Assembly: GCF_043641665.1 (NCBI RefSeq)
Contig: NC_092203.1
Coordinates: 7,796,067-7,860,066, forward strand
Source: Enoplosus armatus
Lineage: Eukaryota; Chordata; Actinopteri; Centrarchiformes; Enoplosidae
Direction: 5' to 3'
Length of the DNA stretch: 64,000 nucleotides
Shown: in pieces, positions 52,641-61,700 of the stretch
Layout: the number at the start of each line of letters is the position of its first letter
Position numbering within the stretch: the stretch's first letter is position 1
Position numbers and translations under genes: made by a program
The notes under the pieces: model-generated
Database searches by the model: none
Seen by the model: the letters and a program-made list of their open reading frames with translations, nothing else
What the model was told of the DNA's origin: nothing

Positions 52641-54630
52641 ACCCAAGAGAGGCTGAGAGAGCGCCCCCTGTGGACAATTACGCGGCCGACAATTGTAATA
52701 ATGATTTACTGTTTTTTATTTTCTAGAATTAATTGATTAATTAATTGTACTTATAACGTGTACAATAAATCCTTACAGTAGGCCTACATATATGACATTT
52801 TGCAGTGCATACTGTCTCCTCTGTCCCTTTCTGTTGTAACCCTCTTATTATCAACAACACACTTACCATTTTATTCACGAGTTTATATGTTTGATGCACA
52901 TTTTGCTGTATCCCTGTCTAGTGCTGATATATCTATTTTTTAAAGAGTAAATATAATCTGGGGAAGTAACTTTAACACTATTGTTTTCTTGCAGTCCAGT
53001 AAAACAAACACCTTTGATACATAAAACATTTAAAAAATCCTAAAACATATATTTAAAAACATGTAAAACTAAGCTAATATCTACCATGCAAGCTCACATA
53101 AAACAATTTACCTCAATGAAACTCGATGAGAGTGAAAGAGGAGGGTACAGAGGTGCTTCTTGTATTTGACATCTCCTTTACAGCTCTATTAAGAGAAAGA
53201 GAGTCCGTTGGTGAACAGACTGTCTACCAACATAAAAAGGAATAAATCTGTTTGCAAAGGCATCAACATAATCTTACAGAGAGAGAAGCACAAAACCCCA
53301 CAATTGTCTGTTTTCCAGACAAAGATGACAAAAAGAGAATTTACTGAAGTATTTCACTCCCTACAATATCCTTTAAACTTCATTTTTTAACAACCTTCCT
53401 TCACTGGCTTTGAGGTATTACTTGCTGTACTTCTAGTTGTTTCTTTCATATCATTAAAGCACGGCACAGTCAACCACTGAAGCTGTTTTTAAAGACAAAT
53501 CTTCTCCTATTGCTTCACCATAAATGAGTGATTCTCCTTCTTTCCACCAAAGTGAAAGTATATATTAGATATTTGTAGCTCTGAAGGCTCCTTTTTTCCA
53601 TTAGACTTAATGTCAAGTGTCTGTTTAGGTAAAGATGGATGCACTTTAATTCCTGGGCTGAGTTATTGTCCCAGTTCACCTCAACAAGCGCTCACAGGTG
53701 AGTCTGCAGTCAGAGGAGTGAGGCAGGATGAAGAACATGTGTCTTTAACAGCGTCTGTCAGAGGAAACATTATCTCCTCTTGAGACGACTTCAGCTTAAT
53801 CTTTATGAGATGTATCAGCTGCGCTCATGATGCCACAGTAATAATCTTTATTTGTTTACTGGGATCCAGTGTGGTAACTGAAATTGGCTGTGTGGACAGT
53901 AATGAGGCTGTTGTCCTTTTGGCTCCAATTTGCCCGAATATTAAAGAGGTGCAGAACTCGTGAGTGAAGTTTAAAGCCTTCAGTGTAATTCTTTTTAATG
54001 TTGTCCTCTGGTATGACAATATTATTGTTGCACAGCCTTGTTATATTTCTCTTATGTTAAGTGGGTTTTAATGCAGCCAGCGGTGCAAATCTCCCTTTTA
54101 TTATAGATGATTAATTATTGATTATGGTTTGTTTTCTTCCCTTTAGTTTGCGGCCCTCTCCACAAAGACCACGTCTAACTAATTAGCAGTGGGAGTATCT
54201 CTAGAAGTCATTATACAAATCATCTATTGGGAATTTGGGAATATATAGGTGATTATTACTTTTTTAAATTATTAATATTATTTGGTTGTTTTCTTCATGG
54301 CCCGGTGAATACTTACAGCTCTTTATTTATATGTGTACTGTGTTTTAATTCTCGCTTGTTTTTAAATGAGTGGTTTTTATTTTGTTTATTACTGTTTCAG
54401 TCAGTATTTCAACTTTAACATTCAGTGTGTTCACTTTCAACGTCCTCCTCATTTAACTGCTTGTCTTTAGTGCCCTCTCTTGGACAGTTTGTTTATTTCA
54501 ATATCATCGTTGCTCAGAGTTGATTGCTATTTCTGCGCTATTATTATTATCATTACTATTGATAATAATAATGGGAAAGAATAACAACATAGTATGTATA
54601 ATAAACTGCATATAATACAAACACCACAGC
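52641..54630. other. Intergenic between arl13b and ggact
   Basis: No gene recognised. AT-rich, with an ATT/ATC simple tract near 54,541 to 54,572. Confidence 0.75.
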
Positions 54631-54790
54631 ATGAGTATTAGCATCAAAATATACTTAAGTATAAGTACTCATTCTGCATAATGGCACATTACATTATTAT
54701 GTTTATAATTATCCAAAGTAGGGGAGTAGAAGTATACAAGAGCATATAATGGAAATACTCGAGTACCTCAAAACTGAGTACAGTACTCTC
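54631..54790 (-). mobile_element. Dispersed repeat, copy A (AGTGGTGGAAAGTAAC family), reverse orientation
   Basis: On the minus strand it reads GGTACTCGAGTATTTCC, then TATAATGC and CATTATGCAGAATGAGTAC. This is the pattern of a widespread teleost element made of ACTTTACTTGAGTATTTCC blocks. It is inverted relative to the copy at 55147-55400. Confidence 0.7.
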
Positions 54791-54839
54791 TGAAATGCAC
54801 CAGTGTTTCTTTCCCTCGTCACTTCAGCGCCATCTTCTG

Positions 54840-54998
54840 CTTTCCACCGGTTTATCTGAGTTGTTACTGCGCATGTGCAGTTCACGGCCCCTGCAGGATG
54901 CACACGTACATGTTTTATGACGGTCAGGGACTGAAGGTGACGGAAGAAGCGCTTCCTCAAACCCACCGACATTTTCCAGCATCTTCATCACATTTCCG
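54840..54998 (+). promoter_or_regulatory. Probable ggact promoter and noncoding first exon
   Basis: A GC-richer patch with an NRF1-like TGCGCATGTGCA at 54868-54879 and a good donor (CCG then GTGAGA, donor GT at 54999). The ggact coding exon has an acceptor in front of it, so an upstream noncoding exon must exist; this is the best candidate. The exon start cannot be fixed from sequence. Confidence 0.4.
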
Positions 54999-55062
54999 GT
55001 GAGACTGGACTCCTTAAGTGCAATTTTAAGGTCAAGTGCACGAGTCGTACGCAGAAGGTGAC

Positions 55063-55100
55063 GTGTTCACTTGTTCACGTGTTCACTTGTTCACTTGTTC
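55063..55100 (+). repeat. 8-bp tandem repeat (GTGTTCAC/TTGTTCAC, about 4.5 copies) with CACGTG
   Basis: Successive units GTGTTCAC, TTGTTCAC, GTGTTCAC, TTGTTCAC, TTGTTCCG. The junction of the second and third units makes a CACGTG E-box palindrome. It lies just downstream of the putative ggact first exon. Confidence 0.85.
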
Positions 55101-55146
55101 CGCGTTTTCTCCGGGTTGTATGGGCCACAGCGTTAATGACTGCAGC

Positions 55147-55400
55147 AGTGGTGGGAAGTAACTCAAGTACTGTACTGTGGTAATTGTACTTTACTTGAGT
55201 ATTTCCATGATATGCTACTTTATATTTACACTACTTACACATGTATGTGATGTTTTACAGATACTTCAGCAGTATGAAAAGTAATTAAAATAAGATCCAC
55301 ATTTGTGCAACATTAAAGTGATGAACTCATGAATGCATCAATAATTATAATCCAATAATAATATTATTATTAAATGGGCCTGCATAATGAGTACTTTTGG
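55147..55400 (+). mobile_element. Dispersed repeat, copy B (AGTGGTGGAAAGTAAC family), forward orientation
   Basis: It starts AGTGGTGGGAAGTAACTCAA, continues GTACTTTACTTGAGTATTTC and ends near GCATAATGAGTACTTTTGG. It is the same element as 54631-54790 in the opposite orientation, so the two could pair as a fold-back around the ggact promoter region. Confidence 0.75.
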
Positions 55401-55859
55401 TAGTCGATGTTTCTGTATACGTATGTGTTCACTGTGCAAACCTTGTCTCTTATCCTCCACAGGCTGCGTTGTTGAATGACCTCTCCCAGCGTCAATGATC
55501 TTAAGACAACAGTGTCTGTCAGAGATTATCTCCGACAGCGAATTAATTATTGAGCTGGATGTAGTCTGCGATAACAGAGTCCAAAGAGCTTCAGTCAGAG
55601 CAGGCCGTAAGGTCGCAGAGACACTCCTGCATCTTAAACGCTCAGAGAGTTTGTTCACATACTGACAGATGGGATCTTCTTCCAAGTGAAGCTTCACTTT
55701 TCAGACAACTGTGGAATAATATAACTTAATGCGTGACCAGTTCTATACCAGATCTATATGTGCATTTTACACTTATATGTAGACGTCACCACTTACAGAC
55801 AAGAAAAACAACTTTCTTTCTTTATTTTCTACTGCTGTTTAGGGTATTTTATATTCCAG

Positions 55860-56105
55860 TAGTGAAACGATGCTATTTGGCTATAAAATGTCATAAATAT
55901 TAAATATTAAATGCCCATTATAATTTCCCATAGCTCAAGTAGATGTATTCAAATGTATTGACTTATTTGACCAACGGTCCTGAACCTAAAGATTCAGTTT
56001 ACGGTCATATAGAATAAAGAAATGCAGCAAGTCTTCACGTTTTAAAAAAATGAGCAAAATGATTAACTGATTACCACAAAAGTTGCTGATTAATTTTCTG
56101 TGTTT
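55860..56105 (+). mobile_element. Dispersed MITE-like repeat, copy 3
   Basis: It contains GGCTATAAAATGTCATAAA, TAAAGATTCAGTTTACGGTC, ATATAGAATAAAGAAATGC and TTGCTGATTAATTTTCTGTG. These match the interior of the same family as the copies at 37253 and 51330. It sits in the ggact intron just before the coding exon. Confidence 0.6.
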
Positions 56106-56200
56106 TTCTTTTATTTTGTGTGCCTGTATCTGTTGCTGCGTTCCTATAAATGAGTGTAGAAAATGTTAAGATGTCACTTCCTCCTTGCTTTGTTTCACAG

Positions 56201-56224
56201 GTGTGTATGCCCTCCTGCATCCGC
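56201..56224 (+). other. 5' UTR part of the ggact coding exon
   Basis: Acceptor TTTCACAG ends at 56200, so 24 nt precede the chosen start. They include the alternative in-frame ATG at 56207. Confidence 0.7.
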
Positions 56225-56695
56225 ATGGCTCGTGTCTTCGTCTATGGCACCCTGAAGAAGGGGCAGCCCAACTACTACCGCATGTTTGACAGCGCCAATG
56301 GGAAGGCGGAGTTCCTCGCCTCAGCCCGCACCACCCAGAAATACCCGCTGGTGATCGCCAACAAGTACAACATCCCTTTCCTCCTCAACATCCCCGGCCA
56401 GGGTCACCGAGTCCAAGGAGAGATCTACAAAGTGGACGACCAGATGCTGCAATTCCTGGATGCCTTTGAAGGGGTTCCCACCATGTACCAGCGGACTCTG
56501 GTCAAACTGGAGGTGAAGGAGTGGGTGGGGCAGACGGAGGGAGAGGAGAGGCCGGTGCCAGGAAGCATCACGGAGGCGTTTGTGTACAGCACGACGGCGT
56601 ACGAGCCAGACTGGCCCTCGCTGCACAACTATGAGAGCTACGACTCACATGGAGATCACGGGCTCGAGTACACGGCCAGAGAAGCACAAGACTGA
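56225..56695 (+). CDS. ggact: ggact, gamma-glutamylaminecyclotransferase (complete)
   Basis: Enzyme that cleaves gamma-glutamylamines, such as gamma-glutamyl-epsilon-lysine released from transglutaminase-crosslinked proteins, to 5-oxoproline and free amine. The 156 residues lie in one coding exon; human GGACT is 153 and is also encoded in one exon. Motifs: YGTLKKGQPN at 7-16 (glycine-loop binding site), PLVIANKYNIPFLLN at 41-55, GEIY at 65-68, FLDAFEG with catalytic Glu82, YQRT, FVYS, and the C-terminal ESYDSHGDHGLEY. I chose the ATG at 56225 because family homology starts at MARVFVYGTL. An upstream in-frame ATG at 56207, inside the same exon, would add six residues; the one at 56150 lies before the splice acceptor (56199-56200) and is unlikely to be used. 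No frameshift or missing motif. Confidence 0.97.
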   Translation: MARVFVYGTLKKGQPNYYRMFDSANGKAEFLASARTTQKYPLVIANKYNIPFLLNIPGQGHRVQGEIYKVDDQMLQFLDAFEGVPTMYQRTLVKLEVKEWVGQTEGEERPVPGSITEAFVYSTTAYEPDWPSLHNYESYDSHGDHGLEYTAREAQD

Positions 56696-56894
56696 TGTAG
56701 CTCGCTAGAATAAGAGGAGCAGGTCCTGAGTAGACAGCAGATATGGTCCACGAAGTCTTCTACCTCTGTAATAATCAGCTTCCATATAAAGTCAGCGGAG
56801 CAGGTGGATATCCATCAGTGACATCTCAAGAAAATACACTCCTGTCTATAAGTATGGCTATAATCTTGGGAATTTGTATTTTTAAATGTATAGA

Positions 56895-56908
56895 AATAAA
56901 AAAATAAA
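56895..56908 (+). terminator. ggact polyadenylation signals
   Basis: Two canonical AATAAA hexamers at 56895-56900 and 56903-56908, about 200 nt after the stop codon. This implies a short 3' UTR ending near 56,925. Confidence 0.65.
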
Positions 56909-56929
56909 AGTAAATAATCAGAACCAAGA

Positions 56930-57784
56930 CATACCTAAAGTTTCAGAATAATTTATATTTACCTCCTGAAGTCAGTGTATATAACAATATAAGGAGACGT
57001 TGAGAGAAAGATAGCAGAGCAGTCTGCTCATTGCAGCTAAAATATTGACACTAATGATGATTGAGTACTTCATTATTACAACTGGAAAAGAATGAAAATC
57101 AGACCAGGAGGCTTGATTTCTGGCCCAGTTCTTACAGTATGTACGGTCTCTTTATAAACTACCCTCTTAATGCATTCTAGTGGATGACTTGCAGCAGTGT
57201 TTGTGTAACTGTGACGTAGCTGTGAAGCAAATTAAAGGCTTGGTCAAGTTTCCTTTCAGAAATAAAGCTGCGTTGTCAGGCTGCATTCTCAGGGATTTCT
57301 GACAGCACGACCTGTTTACACATTATCACAATAACAAGAAAAACACTTGTTGGAACTACAATCTTAAGCTCTCAAGGTGCTGTTGGAGATGTGTGTTATG
57401 CACTTGTCCACTGGTACTTTGTGGAATTCGTCTCGTTTATCAGTACAGTCAAAAACCTTTCGGACGCAACTTGAACTCATTTTGAAAGGTCTAAACACGT
57501 TTGTGTATGTTGTTAGGTGGGATTGATTGCAGGATAAATCGGCTAAAAGAACTCGATATCATTTGTCTCCACTTTTCAAATTTAAAATGAGTAAACGAAG
57601 ACACCTTCTAACACCAAAACAATTAAAACTGTGTTGGTCCTTTTCTTTTTTTTCCTGAATTATTTCTCATGATCTTCCTCCATGCTGTGTTGTCCTAATC
57701 CCCTCTGGGGTTCTGTCTCTATGAAAACTAGATTAAAACAAAAAGACATCAGTTTCGGTGTGGTCTCATTTTTTTTTTCATATG
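56930..57784. other. Intergenic between ggact and farp1 3' ends
   Basis: About 0.9 kb between the two convergent genes' likely polyadenylation sites. No ORF or repeat recognised. Confidence 0.65.
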
Positions 57785-57803
57785 AACACAATCTTTTCTC
57801 ATC

Positions 57804-57809
57804 TTTATT
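57804..57809 (-). terminator. Probable farp1 polyadenylation signal (AATAAA)
   Basis: Canonical hexamer on the minus strand about 900 nt beyond the stop. An A-rich tract follows just downstream, so internal priming in cDNA data is a caveat. Confidence 0.45.
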
Positions 57810-58094
57810 TAGAAGATTAAAATCCAAAAAACTAGAGGAATACAGAAGAGAAGGTATTTGGCAAACGGACCAGTGAAATCTCTGTTGGCGTTGGAAGCAG
57901 TTTGGAAGTCATTTGTCATTTTAAACAAAGCAAAACTTACAGGACAACATGAAAACAAACAGAACATTTCACAGTGTATCAAAGTACTGTACAAAAAGTT
58001 GCCTTACAAAAAGGAAAAGATGGGATGTTTACGAAACTGGCATCACATTTAAAATCATCTAATTATATATAGATTGTCAGACGAACAAAAAAAG

Positions 58095-58364
58095 GAGTGT
58101 GTTCACATGCACACAGGTTTCCACGTGGTTCAGGTCTTATTCAAGCAATTTATACACATTTCTTTCGTTCTACAGGAATATTCAGCAAGGAAACATACAA
58201 TCCAAATACAACATGGTGCACAAAGTCATGCTTCAGTGTCCCAAATACTTCTGGTAAATCCCATGTATTTCATTCAGGTTTATCATAAAGATAAAATCCT
58301 CCTTATTGTACACAGGATACGTTGTTGTTGAATATGAAATCTGTGTGTGCATGTGAACACACTC
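58095..58364. repeat. Long inverted repeat in farp1 3' UTR
   Basis: The left arm 58095-58116 (GAGTGTGTTCACATGCACAC...) pairs with 58341-58364. All 22 bases match, with a two-base insertion in the right arm. The loop is about 224 nt. Confidence 0.85.
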
Positions 58365-58665
58365 AAAGTCGGTAAAGGACATTGAAGACTTTGTGTTACC
58401 AGTTTGGTGTCGAAAAAAGTAAAATGACATTATGAATTACATCGTGGACGACTGCCATCGCAGACAGTTTGTCTCTATTTAAACACTAGTGGTGCAGAGA
58501 GTGTGTGATAAGAGGAGGTGAAGTGGGAGGACCTCTGTGATGTGTGTGCGTGAACGATTCAGAGGTTGTAATTAGTGTGGATTCGAGCGCCTGCTGTGTG
58601 CAACATGAGTCTTTTCTGGTGTTTGTGCAGCCTGAAGTCCAGATCTTCACCCAGGCGAGTGTGGT

Positions 58666-58690
58666 GGAGGAGGAGGAGGAGGAGGAGGAG
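58666..58690. repeat. (GGA)n trinucleotide repeat in farp1 3' UTR
   Basis: About eight uninterrupted GGA units (CCT on the transcript strand), starting 18 nt after the farp1 stop codon. Confidence 0.95.
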
Positions 58691-58708
58691 CAGAGGGAGG
58701 CAGGTTCA

Positions 58709-58784
58709 TCAGTAAAGGTCTTTCCTTGTGCTCGGCAGGGAGCGGCTGGCAGAGCAGGTGGCGCTGCGGATCACCTCCATCCAC
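58709..58784 (-). CDS. farp1: farp1 terminal coding exon L
   Basis: 76 nt with TGA at 58709-58711. It encodes WMEVIRSATCSASRSLPSTR and KDLY. The human tail ends with Leu-Val-Tyr, so the terminal Tyr is kept while the preceding residues differ. Acceptor TCCAG. Confidence 0.93.
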
Positions 58785-61700
58785 CTGGAGCAAGAACAAT
58801 TAAATCAAACGTCGCTGGTGATATAAATCATCATTAATTAAAACATTTTTACATTTTCACTCATCACCCTAAATACCTCTCAAAGGTGTACTCGCTCTCT
58901 GATCTGAAGTAGTAGACGTGGGATTTAAAGTGGAGTTTGAAGACGTAGTCTTTGTGGATGTTCTCCGACTCGGACGGGACGGTGACAGAGTAGCCCAGCA
59001 GAGGAAGGCTGGCCAGGGGGTAGTCATCCTGTGAGCAGACGAGCCAGAAGGAGATCCTCAGTAATCATCTTTTAATTCCCAGAGCCATCCCCCCACTGTC
59101 CCTCATCAGACCACTACTAGTGCCATTTATTACTCATTTATTAGCCAATTTTTGCATTTTTACTGTCTATATCGAACCTGGTGTGACTTGTAGAAGAAGA
59201 GGCTGAAGTTGGTGAAGACCACCCAGAGCTTCTGCCAGCCGTTACTGTTCTTAAACTTCCTCAGCAGGTTACCCGACAGCTGGTTCTGGAAACACAAAAA
59301 AAGAGGAGGAAAGAGAACGAAGTCAACAGAAGACATGACAAGCGGAAACAAAGCCGCTGATGCTATTATAGTGTTAGAAATGAGGATACAAGACAGGAGA
59401 GAAAAATCTGTTAGCTCTCACTCCGTCACTGTACTCGTGAAGTCTGATATCCATGTAACATAATTGTAGATTCTGGGATACATAATTCACATTTAACTTG
59501 TTTGGCTGGAGGTCGGTACAGTGACACTCTGTCCAAACATTCAGGAATATTAAATATCCTGTAGTCTTGTAACTAGTGTGTCCAGAAAAATGTGGTTCTT
59601 TCTATTTATCAGAAGGTTCATCATGTAGTTCTGGAGAGTTTCCGACATGGATTGATAAATGTTTGCTGTTGCAGTACCTCTCTGCTCCAGTAGGTGTCAC
59701 TAAAGGACAGGCTGTGTGTTCTGTACCAGCAAACCACAGAGAGAGACACGGCCCCTGAAGTCTGCTGAGGGGCCTCGTCAACTCACTGGCCGGACTACTG
59801 GCCTCTAGCAATGTTAGCGTGGACGGACAGAGGCAGCGATGAACAAACAGACAAATGGAAGGAGGTAAAGATGGAGGAGAAAAGGACAGAAACACAGACA
59901 TGAGAAAAAACAAAGGACATTGAATCAATGGTCCTCTGCCTGTGCAGAAGAGGACCAGGACAGACAACACATGGAAGACTGGACTCCACAGCTTCAAGGC
60001 TTGAGAGGAAAAACAGACATGTGATGTGTTGGAGAAGAGAGAGAGGACGATTAGAGACACACAAACACAGTCTGGTACCTCCACGGCAACACTAAAGTCC
60101 ACCATGGACACGCTGGTGTTGCGATGCCAGCAGACGTGCACGGTGGTGTTACCACGGTGACCCTGACGCTCCAGAGACGAGCGCGAGCCGCAGAGCTCCT
60201 CCTCCGACTCCAGCTCAGCTCCTCCGTCCTCCGACAGCTCTGGGGAATGACGGGAGGTTCAGACATGCTGGTTAGCAGAAAGGCCCGTGCTCTTTATTTG
60301 AATCTATTTCCTTCTGTTGGCTAGAAAGCTTTTTTGTCTGCTAACCTTTTACTGCCTTTTGTCGGTTCATCTTATAACAACAAAGAGCTTTAAGGAATAT
60401 ATTTAAACTCTGCTATCAGCTGACTAACTGTTTCAGTCATCACTTCTATGGGTCACATCAGGACTAAACCCCCGAGAAGCTCTGCGACATCCTGGAGATT
60501 GTTTTGTTTTGTATTACTGGCTAATGTTCTGTATTTTAACTGGATGCAGCTGGAGGTCACAATTGCCACCAGTTGGACAACTTGACTGGATCCAGAGCAG
60601 CACTCTATGCTTGGTTTGAGCCTCCTGCTTTGGCATTTTTATGTTACAGACCTTTTTATGAGACTTGGATGTAATGTTGTAACAACAATCTGGCTTTAAT
60701 AGATTCACTGGCTATTCTTGAGCACAGCTAACCGAGCTAGCCTTGCCACATGCTCATTCTTTGCTATTTTAGTGTGATGACGGGAAAATACATAAAAGCA
60801 GACGTGAATCAAATCATGACAGATAAATAAAACGTTAAGGTTCAGTCTGAAAATGTGTGCACAAACAGGAAACATGGCCGCCGATCAGAACAGTGATCAA
60901 AGCAATTTCAGTACAGTCTGCACGAAAGAAAGAGAAAAATGAGCCTTTTGTTGTTACCTGTAAGTTAATATTCTTTAACTGTTTGAGTTATAAATGTTCA
61001 CAGCAGGTGATTTAGCTGAGGGACAATGGAGACGTCACACCAAAAGGTCACCAGGCGGAGGCTTCATTGAACGTCGTGACAGGCGTTTAAGATAAAGAAT
61101 GAGGGGGAAGAGGAGGAGAAAAAGGGGGCGACAGCTGGGGCCTGGACCTACATATATCAGGTGACGTTAAAAATATGATGAAAGACCACCTGGAACAATT
61201 CAGTGGATCATTCATGAGGGAGGGATTGAAACATATCCTCAGCCTGTGGGATGTGCACAGTTATGTGGACTATAGGTAAAGAGGTGATCCATGTCCCTTA
61301 AAGAAAGACCTTATGGATGAAAGTAAATATCAGTCAGTACAGCTAACAGGTCCCAGCTGAAGTGTGTCCCGTGTGGGACTTTTTACAACTGAACTTTCTG
61401 GTTCCCACAGGGTCTCAGACGGTCCTGCGATACTTTGATGACTAAGCGATGTTTGGGCAGGAAGTAGTTAGCAGGTTAGAGGAGCAGTCATTAGGGAGTG
61501 ATGGTTGAAATCCTCTACATCAATAAAAAACTGAGGGAAAACAAACATCTATTACACCGGGCTGCTGGCTCGCAGGCAAGCGCCAATGCATTTATTTCAA
61601 CTTTTAAAGATCGATGTATCGGCAAACAATAGTTACCTGACGAATCGAAGGCCTAACACATGTCACAAAATACTAAGTTATATCTACACCAATAAAATGA

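Larger units (their letters stand above)
57785..58708 (-). other. Probable farp1 3' UTR
   Basis: Noncoding stretch after the farp1 stop. The first clear minus-strand AATAAA is at 57804-57809, giving a 3' UTR of about 0.9 kb. It contains a (GGA)n tract and a long inverted repeat (58095-58116 / 58341-58364). Confidence 0.5.

Noticed and set aside
56321..56626. 101-residue minus-strand ORF
   Set aside because: Antisense of the ggact coding exon, whose plus-strand product is clearly the real one.
59602..60141. 179-residue minus-strand ORF
   Set aside because: It includes the right half of farp1 exon I in frame (CWHRNTSVSMVDFSVAVE) but then reads through the donor into the intron; only the exon part is real.
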